Assembly: GCA_025361565.1 (NCBI GenBank)
Contig: JANYKN010000116.1
Location: forward strand, 472,470 to 536,469
Direction of reading: 5' to 3'
Origin: Bacteroidota bacterium
GTDB lineage: Bacteria > Bacteroidota > Bacteroidia > Bacteroidales > NBLH01
DNA: 64,000 nucleotides
Shown here: positions 8,834 to 16,978 of the stretch, in pieces
Numbering within the stretch: the first letter of the stretch is position 1
Layout of the letters: the number at the start of each line of letters is the position of its first letter
Made by a program: the position numbers and the translations under genes
Notes under the pieces: generated by a model
Databases searched by the model: none
Told to the model about the DNA's origin: nothing
Seen by the model: only the letters and a program-made list of their open reading frames with translations

Positions 8834-10092
8834 AATTAAAAGTAATCAATATTGTTAATCATCCCCCTGCTTATGAAGCACATAGGGGTAGGCCACGTCC
8901 CAAAATCAACTGGGATTTGCCTGATGGAAGCTGGATTGGTATCTGGGGTTATGAATGGCACGACATTATTGGAAATAAAGTACTTGAAATATCAAATGAT
9001 ATTGAATATGAAGTATGGCAACCTGATTTACGTGCAGATAAAATTTATGAACATACTTTTGAATCCGGATTATTACATAAATCATTTCCTGCTGTAGCAA
9101 AAAAATTTCTTCATGGAATCAAGCACAGAGACGATATTTATTCGGAGTTTCTCATGTTGGAGCTTGAAAAGGAATATAAGTCTGGAAGGCCTTTGGTATT
9201 GCATATAAATGCAGGTTTCAGATTCATTAACATACCAATACTTAAAAAATACAGTAAAAAAATTCCAATTGTTGGACAATTTTACACCAATAGTATAGAT
9301 ATTTTCGATCTACCCAAAACCAATAAACCAATAAAATTATTTCATGCCTATTTAAAATTTTGGGAATTAACAAAATATTATAAACTAATAAAATACATCA
9401 TACCCAGCGTAGTTGAAGGCACTGAATATTTTGAGAACAAATTTGGGACTAAAGTGTTCAACCGAGATTTTGCAAATTTCGGGAGCAGCGTTGATGACTG
9501 GAAAAGAAAATATTCAAAAGAAGAAGTAAAAACTAAATTAAATATCCCATTAGATAAATTTGTCTTTTTTTCTTCATCGCGCTTAATTCCAGTTAAGCAA
9601 ATTGATAAAATGCTCATCGCTTTGTCTAAACTTGAAAATCAAAACTATATCTGTTATATTTCGGGAAGGGGATCTGAAGAATACGAAATATATTTGAACA
9701 ATATGATTAAAGAACTTAAACTTGAAGATAGAATAGTATTTATAAAGTACGTTGATTATAAGGTATTACAGGAATATTTTCAAGCTGCTGACATTCTTTT
9801 ATCAACATCTAAAATGGACGCAGGTCCCTCTGCTCCTTTTGAAGCATCTGCAATGGATACACCGTCTATTTTAACAGATACTGGAATTGCAAGTGAATTC
9901 TTTAAGTTAACTAATACAGGTATAATTATCCCAACCGATGATTATGAAAAGTGGATTATTGAATTAAATGCTGCCATGAAAGGAAAAGAAATAAAAATAC
10001 CATTGAGAGAAGACCTTATTGCTTTTGGAGATTGGAACAAAATTTCGAAATATTATTACAATATTTATAAAACAATTCAAAACAAACAATAG
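8830..10092 (+). CDS. Family 4 glycosyltransferase, first of a sister pair
   Basis: A GT-B protein of 420 residues. The C-terminal half has the usual GT4 pattern: FFSSSRLIPVKQIDKM, a YISGRGSEEYE sugar-nucleotide loop, and an E-x7-E-like site in GPSAPFEASAMDTPSIL. The N-terminal half begins with an unusual conserved stretch, AHRGRPRPKINWDLP followed by WGYEWHD, shared almost word for word with the next gene. Its ATG overlaps the flippase stop by four bases. The sister gene follows after 13 bases. Donor sugar unknown; the two probably add similar sugars in succession or recognise the same acceptor. Confidence 0.85.
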   Translation: MKLKVINIVNHPPAYEAHRGRPRPKINWDLPDGSWIGIWGYEWHDIIGNKVLEISNDIEYEVWQPDLRADKIYEHTFESGLLHKSFPAVAKKFLHGIKHRDDIYSEFLMLELEKEYKSGRPLVLHINAGFRFINIPILKKYSKKIPIVGQFYTNSIDIFDLPKTNKPIKLFHAYLKFWELTKYYKLIKYIIPSVVEGTEYFENKFGTKVFNRDFANFGSSVDDWKRKYSKEEVKTKLNIPLDKFVFFSSSRLIPVKQIDKMLIALSKLENQNYICYISGRGSEEYEIYLNNMIKELKLEDRIVFIKYVDYKVLQEYFQAADILLSTSKMDAGPSAPFEASAMDTPSILTDTGIASEFFKLTNTGIIIPTDDYEKWIIELNAAMKGKEIKIPLREDLIAFGDWNKISKYYYNIYKTIQNKQ

Positions 10093-10105
10093 ACAGCTTA
10101 AAGAA

Positions 10106-11371
10106 GTGAAATTAAAAGTTATCAATATCGTTAATCATGCTCCGGCATATGAAAGTCATAGAGGGAGGCCTCGTCCGCAAGTTAACTGGGACTTGCCAAA
10201 TGGCAATTGGGTGGGCATATGGGGTTATGAGTGGCATGATTTACTTGGTAATAATATACTTGCTATAACAAATGATATTGATTATGAAGTTTGGCAGCCA
10301 GATCTTCGTGCAGACAGGATTTATGAACATACTTTTGAATCAGGATTGAAACATAAATTATTTCCAGCCATTGATAAAAATTATATCCATGGATTTAGAA
10401 TTTATAAAGACATTTATTCTGAAACAATAATGCTAGAATTACAGAAAATACTAAGGGGAAATAATCCGTTAGTACTCCATATCAACGCCGGATACCGATA
10501 TATCAATGTACCAATTTTAAAAAAATACTGTAATAAAATTCCAATTGTCGCGCAATTTTATACAAATAGTCTTGATACTTTTGCTACACCTAAAACAAAG
10601 AATATATATAAAGTAGCACATGCTTTTAAAAAGAATTATGAACTCAGACAATATTATAAAAAAATTAAATTTATAATTCCAAGTGTTAAAGAAGGTGTAG
10701 ACTATTTCGAAAAAGAGTTCGGAGCTCATGTATTTTATCGGAACTATCAGAATTTCGGAACCAATTATGAAGATTGGGTCAGGAAATACTCAAAAGAAGA
10801 AGCAAGGAAAAGACTTAATATTCCTATTGAAAAGTTTATATTTTTTTCATCGTCCCGCCTAATACCTGTTAAGCAAATTGATAAAATGATTGTCGCATTG
10901 TCAAAGATCAAAAATCAAAATTTTATTTGTTATGTATCAGGAAGGGGATCTGTTGAATATGAAGCATGCCTGAACAAATTAGTTCAAAAACATAAATTAG
11001 AAGAAAAAATCGTTTTCATTGGTTATGTAGACTTTGAAATTTTAAAAGAATATTTTCAAGCTGCAGATTTGGTTCTATCAACATCAATTCTAGAAGCAGG
11101 GCCATCCAGCCCTTTTCAGGCTGCAGCAATGGAAACACCATCATTAATAACCGACACCGGCATTGCAAGCGAATTTTTTAAACAGAATAACGCAGAAGTA
11201 ATTGTTCCAACAGAGAATTATGAAAAATGGATCGAAGAATTAAACGCTATTATGAACGGTAAAGAAATCAAAACTCCCTTAAGAAAAGATGTAGTCGAAT
11301 TTGGGAATTGGAATCAAATTTCAAAATACTACTATAATATTTATAAAACACTACAAAATACGACGTTATGA
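10106..11371 (+). CDS. Family 4 glycosyltransferase, second of a sister pair
   Basis: A 421-residue GT4 enzyme closely related to the one just upstream; about 70% of the first 90 residues match by eye, including SHRGRPRPQVNWDLP and WGYEWHD. The open frame extends back to 10019 inside the previous gene. The GTG at 10106 gives a protein beginning MKLKVINIVNH, exactly like its sister, and begins 13 bases after the upstream stop, so I use it. The GT4 donor-binding region reads GPSSPFQAAAMETPSLI. The pair probably arose by tandem duplication and has since diverged. The stop overlaps the next gene by four bases. Confidence 0.85.
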   Translation: MKLKVINIVNHAPAYESHRGRPRPQVNWDLPNGNWVGIWGYEWHDLLGNNILAITNDIDYEVWQPDLRADRIYEHTFESGLKHKLFPAIDKNYIHGFRIYKDIYSETIMLELQKILRGNNPLVLHINAGYRYINVPILKKYCNKIPIVAQFYTNSLDTFATPKTKNIYKVAHAFKKNYELRQYYKKIKFIIPSVKEGVDYFEKEFGAHVFYRNYQNFGTNYEDWVRKYSKEEARKRLNIPIEKFIFFSSSRLIPVKQIDKMIVALSKIKNQNFICYVSGRGSVEYEACLNKLVQKHKLEEKIVFIGYVDFEILKEYFQAADLVLSTSILEAGPSSPFQAAAMETPSLITDTGIASEFFKQNNAEVIVPTENYEKWIEELNAIMNGKEIKTPLRKDVVEFGNWNQISKYYYNIYKTLQNTTL

Positions 11372-12078
11372 AAGCAGTAATTTTAGCAGGTGGCCTTGGT
11401 ACAAGATTAAGACCCTTTACTCAAATAATTCCAAAACCTCTTTTACCTATTGGTGAAAAATCTGTTTTAGAAATCCAAATTGAACATTTGAAGAAGCATG
11501 GGTTCGATGAAATTTTTTTAGCAACTAATTACAAATCACAATACATAGAAAATTTTTTTGGTGATGGTTCCCAATATGGCGTAAAATTAAAAATCAGTAA
11601 AGAAGAAAAACCTTTAGGTACCGTAGGGCCATTAACATTACTTAAAAATGAGCTTACTGAACCTTTTCTAGTTATGAATGGAGACATTCTAACCGCGATG
11701 GATTTTTCTAAGCTCTACAATTTTGCTATTTCGAATCCCGCAGATTTAATAGTTTCCATCAAAATGTATGTAACACCGTTTCGATTTGGAAACATTTTTT
11801 ATGAAGGTGATTTTGTTACCCGAATTGAAGAAAAAAACGATATTGTTACAAAAATTCTTGCAGGAATTTATGTTATGAAACCCGAAATTTTCAATATAGT
11901 ACCTACTGATGAGTATTTTGGAATGGATACATTAATTAACACTATGCTGGAACATCAAAAACCTGTTGCAAAATACGAAATGTTCGAATATTGGCTTGAC
12001 ATCGGAATGGAGGAAGATTATAAAGAAGCACAGGAAACTTATCAAAAATATTTTGCCGAGCAGAAAAAAGATTTGTAA
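11368..12078 (+). CDS. Sugar-1-phosphate nucleotidyltransferase
   Basis: A 236-residue NTP_transferase protein. The N-terminus has the signature AGGLGTRLRPFT followed by PKPLLPIG, which binds the nucleotide and phosphate. GDILTAMDF is the metal-binding aspartate region, and YWLDIGMEEDY lies near the C-terminus. It lacks the C-terminal beta-helix of GlmU. The size and motifs resemble the short HddC/PtmE-type enzymes that make GDP- or CDP-linked sugars. It precedes an SDR and a LegC-family aminotransferase, so it may activate the sugar phosphate they modify. The nucleotide and the sugar are not readable from sequence. Confidence 0.85.
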   Translation: MKAVILAGGLGTRLRPFTQIIPKPLLPIGEKSVLEIQIEHLKKHGFDEIFLATNYKSQYIENFFGDGSQYGVKLKISKEEKPLGTVGPLTLLKNELTEPFLVMNGDILTAMDFSKLYNFAISNPADLIVSIKMYVTPFRFGNIFYEGDFVTRIEEKNDIVTKILAGIYVMKPEIFNIVPTDEYFGMDTLINTMLEHQKPVAKYEMFEYWLDIGMEEDYKEAQETYQKYFAEQKKDL

Positions 12079-12302
12079 TTTACTATTCGGATAAGATATT
12101 GATGAAATACTCAAATTAACAACTATTAAAAATAAGGGATAACATTTGGGGATAAAGTTTATAATAATTGAATTGATTATTTCATGGCAAATTTGTATCA
12201 ACTGAACAAAATATATTTAGTATTTAAAATTTGAATAATTTCAGGTCTGCATTGTCTGTTGACTTGCTGGCATTTGACTTAAAAATTAAAAACAACATAC
12301 AG

Positions 12303-13277
12303 ATGAAAAAAGTTTTAGTAAGTGGTGGTGCAGGCTACATAGGAAGTGTACTTGTTCGTTTATTGTTAAAATCAGGGTATAAAGTTAGGGTAATTGACAA
12401 CCTTAGATTTGGTGGCGAAGCGATTGTTGATTTACTTAACGATGATAATTTTGAATTTATCAAAGGTGATACAAGAAATGATGCAGACCTTGAAGAAGCA
12501 GTTAAGGGGATTGATTACATTGCGCACCTAGCTGCTATCGTTGGCGATCCCGCCTGTGCACAAGAACCTGATTTGGCTAGAGCCACCAACCTGGATGCTT
12601 CCAAAAGAATGTATGAAATTGCAAATAAACACGGAGTTAAAAAATTTATTTTTGCCTCAACTTGCAGCAATTATGGTAAGATGAAAGAGGCTGATGCTTT
12701 TGTTAATGAGGAATCCGAACTATCACCAGTCTCATTATATGCAGAAACAAAAGTTGCAGTTGAAACTTTTTTATTGAATCAGGACAGGAAGAATGTTTGT
12801 AAGCCTACAAATCTAAGATTTTCAACCGTGTATGGATTATCTCCACGAATTAGATTTGATTTGACAGTAAACGAATTTGCCAAAGATTTGGCCATGGGAA
12901 AGGAATTGGTAATTTTCGGAGAACAATTCTGGAGGCCATATTGCCATGTAATTGATTTGGCGAGAGGTGTGTTGTCAATCATTGAAGCAGATGAAAACAA
13001 AGTTGCGTTTGAAGTCTTTAATGTGGGTGATACAACTGAAAATTATCAAAAGCAGATGATCATAGCTGAAATTCAAAAGCAATTGCCTGGAGTGAAAATA
13101 AAATATGTTCAAAAAAATGAAGATCCAAGGGATTATAGGGTAAATTTTGATAAAATTTCAAATAAACTTGGATATAAAATCACCAAAAAAGTTCCTGAAG
13201 GAATTGCACAAATTCTCAAAATTGTGCACGAAGGCTTTTTAAATAATCCGGATGACGGAAAATATAAGAATATCTAA
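12303..13277 (+). CDS. NAD-dependent nucleotide-sugar epimerase/dehydratase (extended SDR)
   Basis: An extended SDR of 324 residues with the Rossmann motif GGAGYIG, the HLAAIVGDPAC region, an STCSNYG segment where GalE has SSxxVYG, and the catalytic YAETK (Y-x3-K). The start at ATG 12303 puts MKKVLVSGG directly before the glycine motif. A TTG at 12231 would add 24 residues with no counterpart in the family. It lacks the TDE triad of 4,6-dehydratases such as RmlB, so an epimerase or keto-reductase role is more likely. It lies 26 bases before the LegC-type aminotransferase and probably prepares or modifies its sugar. Confidence 0.85.
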   Translation: MKKVLVSGGAGYIGSVLVRLLLKSGYKVRVIDNLRFGGEAIVDLLNDDNFEFIKGDTRNDADLEEAVKGIDYIAHLAAIVGDPACAQEPDLARATNLDASKRMYEIANKHGVKKFIFASTCSNYGKMKEADAFVNEESELSPVSLYAETKVAVETFLLNQDRKNVCKPTNLRFSTVYGLSPRIRFDLTVNEFAKDLAMGKELVIFGEQFWRPYCHVIDLARGVLSIIEADENKVAFEVFNVGDTTENYQKQMIIAEIQKQLPGVKIKYVQKNEDPRDYRVNFDKISNKLGYKITKKVPEGIAQILKIVHEGFLNNPDDGKYKNI

Positions 13278-13303
13278 TATTTATACGCTTAAATTTTAAT
13301 CTT

Positions 13304-14446
13304 ATGCAAGAAGTTGTCAAATTTATCAGGTCAGTTTTCCAAACCGAAGAGTTCATTCCATTGCATGAACCTAGGTTTTGGGGGAATGAAAAAAAATATG
13401 TTGCTGATTGCATCGACTCTACATTTGTTTCAAGCGTTGGCAAATATGTTGACAGATTTGAAGAAATGATGGCACTATATACCGGTGCAAAATATGCAGT
13501 TGCTACTGTAAATGGTTCCGCGGCATTGCACATTGCATTGTTAATGGCAGGTGTAAAGAATAATGACGAAGTTATCACTCAGCCACTAACTTTTGTAGCT
13601 ACTGCAAATGCGATAAAGTATTGTAATGCTCATCCAGTATTTATTGATGTCGACAAAGATACAATGGGCTTATCGCCAGTTAAATTAACCGATTTTTTGA
13701 ATGAATTTGCAGAGGTAAGATCGGATGGAAATTGTTACAACAAACTAAGCGGAAGAATAATAAGGGCTTGCGTTCCCATGCATACTTTTGGTCATCCTGT
13801 AAAAATAGATGAAATAAAACAAATTTGCGATAAATTCCATCTTGTTTTGATCGAAGACGCTGCCGAAAGCCTGGGAAGTAAATATAAAGGCCAACACACT
13901 GGAACAACTGGACTGTTAGGGATACTTAGCTTTAACGGGAATAAAACTATTACCACTGGAGGTGGAGGAATGATTATTACAAACGATGAAGCGCTGGCGA
14001 AAAAAGCAAAGCATATTACCACAACAGGGAAAATACCACATAAATGGGAATACGTGCATGATATGACAGCATACAATTATCGTATGCCCAACTTGAATGC
14101 AGCTCTGGGTTGTGCTCAGCTTGAAATGTTTGATAAATTTGTAGAGAAAAAAAGAGAACTTTTTAATGAATATCAAGTTTACTTCAAAAATACAGAAATA
14201 CAACTTTTTTCCGAGCCACAGAATGCTTTTTCAAATTATTGGCTTCAATCAGTTTTATTGAAAGACAGGAAAGAGAGGGATTCTTTTCTGGAATTTACCA
14301 ATAGCAATGGTGTAATGACCAGACCTATATGGCAATTAATGAATAAATCAGCTATGTATTCAAGATCACAATGTGGTCCACTCGAAAATTCACTTTGGTT
14401 CGAAGACCGAGTAGTTAATATCCCCAGTAGTGTAAGAAAAATCTAA
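13304..14446 (+). CDS. legC: LegC-family nucleotide-sugar aminotransferase
   Basis: A DegT-superfamily aminotransferase of 380 residues. The N-terminus, with FIPLHEPRFWGNEKKYV and SSVGKYVDRFE, is characteristic of the LegC subgroup, which aminates UDP-4-keto-2-acetamido-2,6-dideoxyhexoses in legionaminic or bacillosamine-type pathways. The PLP lysine is K214 in SFNGNKTITTGGGG. A GNAT acetyltransferase gene follows after ten bases, as expected for subsequent N-acetylation of the 4-amino group. No NeuB/LegI synthase, hydrolysing epimerase or CMP transferase is visible, so the product may be a 2,4-diamino-trideoxyhexose used directly. The subgroup call is fairly strong; the final sugar is inferred. 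Confidence 0.87.
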   Translation: MQEVVKFIRSVFQTEEFIPLHEPRFWGNEKKYVADCIDSTFVSSVGKYVDRFEEMMALYTGAKYAVATVNGSAALHIALLMAGVKNNDEVITQPLTFVATANAIKYCNAHPVFIDVDKDTMGLSPVKLTDFLNEFAEVRSDGNCYNKLSGRIIRACVPMHTFGHPVKIDEIKQICDKFHLVLIEDAAESLGSKYKGQHTGTTGLLGILSFNGNKTITTGGGGMIITNDEALAKKAKHITTTGKIPHKWEYVHDMTAYNYRMPNLNAALGCAQLEMFDKFVEKKRELFNEYQVYFKNTEIQLFSEPQNAFSNYWLQSVLLKDRKERDSFLEFTNSNGVMTRPIWQLMNKSAMYSRSQCGPLENSLWFEDRVVNIPSSVRKI

Positions 14447-14456
14447 AACAGAAAAC

Positions 14457-15002
14457 ATGTTCGAAAACAATAATTCAGTTTACCTCAGAGCATTTGAAAT
14501 TAATGATTACAAATTAATTAACAAATGGCACAATGATCATGAAATAATGAAAACTGTTGTAGGAAACCGTGTCTTTATTTCAAGTGAAAAAGATAAGCTA
14601 AGAGTTGAAGAAGCCATCGCCAACGATAAAGTAAATATGTTCATGTCTATTTGTGATAAAATCACAGGCGAAATGGTAGGATACACAAGTGTAAGAGATA
14701 TTAATTGGCGAAATAAAAGTGCTCGTTGGGGAGGCATTATTATTGGAAAAGAGCATTGGAAAAAAGGATATTCTATGGCAACAGGCACTTTAATACTTCA
14801 TTTCGTCTTTGCAGAACTTGGTGTTAATCGTTTCTACACTGATTATATGGAAGGCCATATTATTTCAGAAAATATTTTGCAAAAATTGGGTTTTACAACT
14901 GAAGGAATTGGGCGTCAGGAATTTTTTAAAGCTGGTAAATATCAAAATATTGTAAGGGTTTCTCTGCTAAAAAGAGAATATGACGAAAAATTAAAAGGAT
15001 AA
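14457..15002 (+). CDS. GNAT acetyltransferase 1 of 4 (tandem array)
   Basis: A 181-residue RimJ/RimL-like GNAT protein. It opens with YLRAFEINDY and KWHNDHEI. The acetyl-CoA loop is at IIIGKEHWKKGYSMATG, in the Q/R-x-x-G-x-G/A position, followed by the AELGVNRFYTDYMEGHIIS strand. This is the PseH/LegH-like shape used for N-acetylating amino sugars, and it sits ten bases after the LegC aminotransferase. Of the four tandem GNAT genes it is the most divergent and the one with the most normal acetyl-CoA loop, so it is the best candidate for the acetyltransferase acting on the LegC product. Confidence 0.85.
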   Translation: MFENNNSVYLRAFEINDYKLINKWHNDHEIMKTVVGNRVFISSEKDKLRVEEAIANDKVNMFMSICDKITGEMVGYTSVRDINWRNKSARWGGIIIGKEHWKKGYSMATGTLILHFVFAELGVNRFYTDYMEGHIISENILQKLGFTTEGIGRQEFFKAGKYQNIVRVSLLKREYDEKLKG

Positions 15003-15129
15003 ACTGGAAATTTACATCAATGTCTTAAGCATGTTCTTATAGTAATTAAAAAACATGAGCCTAAATTATTTTTCCTTTACATTGGATTTTTTAAAACTTT
15101 TATAGGATTAAAACCTAAATCATCATGAA

Positions 15130-15669
15130 ATGAGTCAAATGAAAACATATTTAAGAGCCTATGAGCCAAGTGATTGGTCATTGTTAAATAAATGGCATAA
15201 TGATGAAAATGTTTTCTCGAACACTATGGCAAATAAATATTTCATTTCTTCTGAAAGGGATAAAGTCTGGGCTAAAAACACAATGATAAAAGATTCAGAA
15301 AATATTTTCTGGGCAATATGTTTTTGTGATAATGACGAAATGATTGGGTCTACATCATTGCTGAATATTGATTTACGAAATAAAAAAGCCAATATTGGTG
15401 GAATTACTATCGATCAAAAGTATCAGGATCAGAAATATGGACTTGAAGCTACCTTTCAAGTATTTGAATATGCTTTTAATGAACTGGGCTTAAATAAAAT
15501 AAGTGCTGCATTTCTTGACACACAAACGATTACTGCTCATGGAGCAAAAAAATTCGGATTTGTTGAAGAATTAAGGCTTAGGGAAGAGATTTATAAACTT
15601 GGAAGATTCCATGATGTCATAGTCGCATCTTTGTTTGCTTCGGTTTTTAATAGTGGATTAGGCAAATAA
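15130..15669 (+). CDS. GNAT acetyltransferase-like protein 2 of 4
   Basis: A 179-residue paralogue of the preceding GNAT, beginning MKTYLRAYEPSDW after three extra residues, with KWHNDENVFSNTMANKYFIS. The segment corresponding to the acetyl-CoA loop is ITIDQKYQDQKYGLEA. It keeps only part of the glycine pattern, so cofactor binding may be altered. The C-terminal REEIYKLGRFHDVIV is shared with copies 3 and 4. It is separated from copy 1 by 127 untranslated bases, unlike the tight spacing elsewhere in the island. An acyltransferase role on a sugar amine or hydroxyl is likely, but the substrate is unknown. Confidence 0.78.
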   Translation: MSQMKTYLRAYEPSDWSLLNKWHNDENVFSNTMANKYFISSERDKVWAKNTMIKDSENIFWAICFCDNDEMIGSTSLLNIDLRNKKANIGGITIDQKYQDQKYGLEATFQVFEYAFNELGLNKISAAFLDTQTITAHGAKKFGFVEELRLREEIYKLGRFHDVIVASLFASVFNSGLGK

Positions 15670-15783
15670 ATTAGAATCATTCATAATTTGAATCTTGAAA
15701 AAGTGCTTTTTGCATTAATGAAATGATATTAACAAAATAGTAAAAAGCTGTGAAGGCAAATACTGCTTATATCTAATTATATT

Positions 15784-15804
15784 TATCAAATTGTTGGTTT
15801 AAAA
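15784..15804 (+). repeat. Direct repeat upstream of GNAT copy 3
   Basis: A 21-base block beginning TATCAAATTGTTGGTT lies 12 bases before the GTG start. It matches the block at 16408-16428 with a single mismatch. Confidence 0.7.
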
Positions 15805-15816
15805 AGTTATTTAATT

Positions 15817-16365
15817 GTGAAAAATTACAGAACATATTTAAGAGCTATAGAGCCAGGCGACTGGTCATTATTGAACAAATGGCATGTTGACGAAGAAGTC
15901 TATCAAACTACTATGGCAAATAAGTTTTTTATTTCGCCCGAAAGAGACAAAACGTGGGCAAATAACCTGATGATAAACAATTCAGATTCCATTTTCTGGG
16001 CTATTTGCCTTTGTGATACAAATGAAATGATTGGTTGTACATCATTAGTAAATATTGATCAACTTAATAAAAAGGCTTATATTGGTGGTATTACAATTGA
16101 TCAGCAATTTCAGGATTTAAAGTTGGGTTTTGACTCTTTCGACCAAGTACTTGATTATGCATTTAACGAATTGGTTTTAAACAAGTTGAGTTCAGGATAT
16201 CTTGTATCGCAGATGAAAACTGCCCATGGTTTAAGAAAATATGGTTTTAAAGAAGAATTTAGATTGCGTGAAGAAATTTATAAACTTGGAAAATATCATG
16301 ATGTGATAGTTGTATCTTTTTTATCTTCCGATTTTAAGGATAAAATGAGCTTTACAAAGGAATAA
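15817..16365 (+). CDS. GNAT acetyltransferase-like protein 3 of 4 (GTG start)
   Basis: A 182-residue GNAT paralogue, closest to copy 2: YLRAIEPGDWSLLNKWH, TTMANKFFIS and REEIYKLGKYHDVIV are nearly identical. The start is a GTG at 15817, giving MKNYRTYLR, which lines up with the starts of copies 2 and 4; no ATG fits. The acetyl-CoA loop (ITIDQQFQDLKLGFDS) is more degraded than in copy 1. A 21-base block 12 bases before the start recurs with one mismatch before copy 4, which suggests that the duplicated unit included upstream DNA. It may be a divergent enzyme or on its way to inactivity. Confidence 0.75.
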   Translation: MKNYRTYLRAIEPGDWSLLNKWHVDEEVYQTTMANKFFISPERDKTWANNLMINNSDSIFWAICLCDTNEMIGCTSLVNIDQLNKKAYIGGITIDQQFQDLKLGFDSFDQVLDYAFNELVLNKLSSGYLVSQMKTAHGLRKYGFKEEFRLREEIYKLGKYHDVIVVSFLSSDFKDKMSFTKE

Positions 16366-16407
16366 AAGGGAAAAAGTCAATTGAAACAGGTAATATTTCT
16401 TTTATAT

Positions 16408-16428
16408 TATCAAATTATTGGTTTAAAA
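16408..16428 (+). repeat. Direct repeat upstream of GNAT copy 4
   Basis: A 21-base block beginning TATCAAATTATTGGTT lies ten bases before the ATG at 16439. It matches 15784-15804 except for one base. It may be a remnant of the duplication junction or a shared leader or promoter element. Confidence 0.7.
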
Positions 16429-16438
16429 TTAATCATGA

Positions 16439-16978
16439 ATGGAAAGTAACAAAACGTATTTAAGGGCCTTAGAGTCCGGCGATTACAAAATGCTTAATGA
16501 ATGGCATAATGATGAAAAAATATTTCCTTTTATCACCGCTAATAAATACTTTATTTCATCGGCCAGAGATGAAAAATGGATAAGAGAGGTTATTCTTAAT
16601 GATACTAAAAATCTATATCTGGCAATTTGCTACAAAGAAAATGATGAAATGATTGGTTATACTTCTCTTTTAGATATTGATTACAAAAATAGTAAAGCAC
16701 TTATTGGTGGCTGGACAATGGATCGGAAATATCAAAGAAGGCAAATAGGTGTAGATGCATGGCTTCAATTTCTTGATTTCGTTTTTAATGACTTAGGCTT
16801 GAATCGTCTTGTAACAGCTTATCTTGAGGAAAATATTGTTACTGCCCGCCACATGAAAACACATGGATTTAAAGTGGAATGCCTGCTGCGCGATGAAGTT
16901 TATAAATTAGGAAAGTTTCATAATGTAGTAACAGTATCGTTACTGGCATCTGAACAAAAAGCAAAAAGTCAACAATGA
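16439..16978 (+). CDS. GNAT acetyltransferase-like protein 4 of 4
   Basis: A 179-residue member of the tandem GNAT array: KTYLRALESGDYKMLNEWHND, ANKYFIS and RDEVYKLGKFHNVVTV. Its acetyl-CoA loop reads WTMDRKYQRRQIGVDAW, with a basic RRxIG that fits CoA binding better than copies 2 and 3. The stop overlaps the start of the FemAB-like gene by four bases (ATGA), so the two are translationally coupled. The array of four related transferases suggests several acylation positions or alternative acceptors in the same polysaccharide. Individual substrates cannot be assigned. Confidence 0.8.
   Translation: MESNKTYLRALESGDYKMLNEWHNDEKIFPFITANKYFISSARDEKWIREVILNDTKNLYLAICYKENDEMIGYTSLLDIDYKNSKALIGGWTMDRKYQRRQIGVDAWLQFLDFVFNDLGLNRLVTAYLEENIVTARHMKTHGFKVECLLRDEVYKLGKFHNVVTVSLLASEQKAKSQQ

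Noticed and set aside
10019-10105. N-terminal extension of the second sister glycosyltransferase
   Set aside because: It lies inside the previous gene, and the GTG at 10106 reproduces the sister protein's N-terminus exactly.
12231-12302. N-terminal extension of the SDR from a TTG
   Set aside because: The added residues precede the Rossmann strand without any family counterpart; ATG 12303 fits.
14457-16978. Tandem GNAT genes as a satellite or CRISPR-like repeat
   Set aside because: The repeats are whole protein genes of about 540 bases with diverged sequence, not short identical units with spacers.
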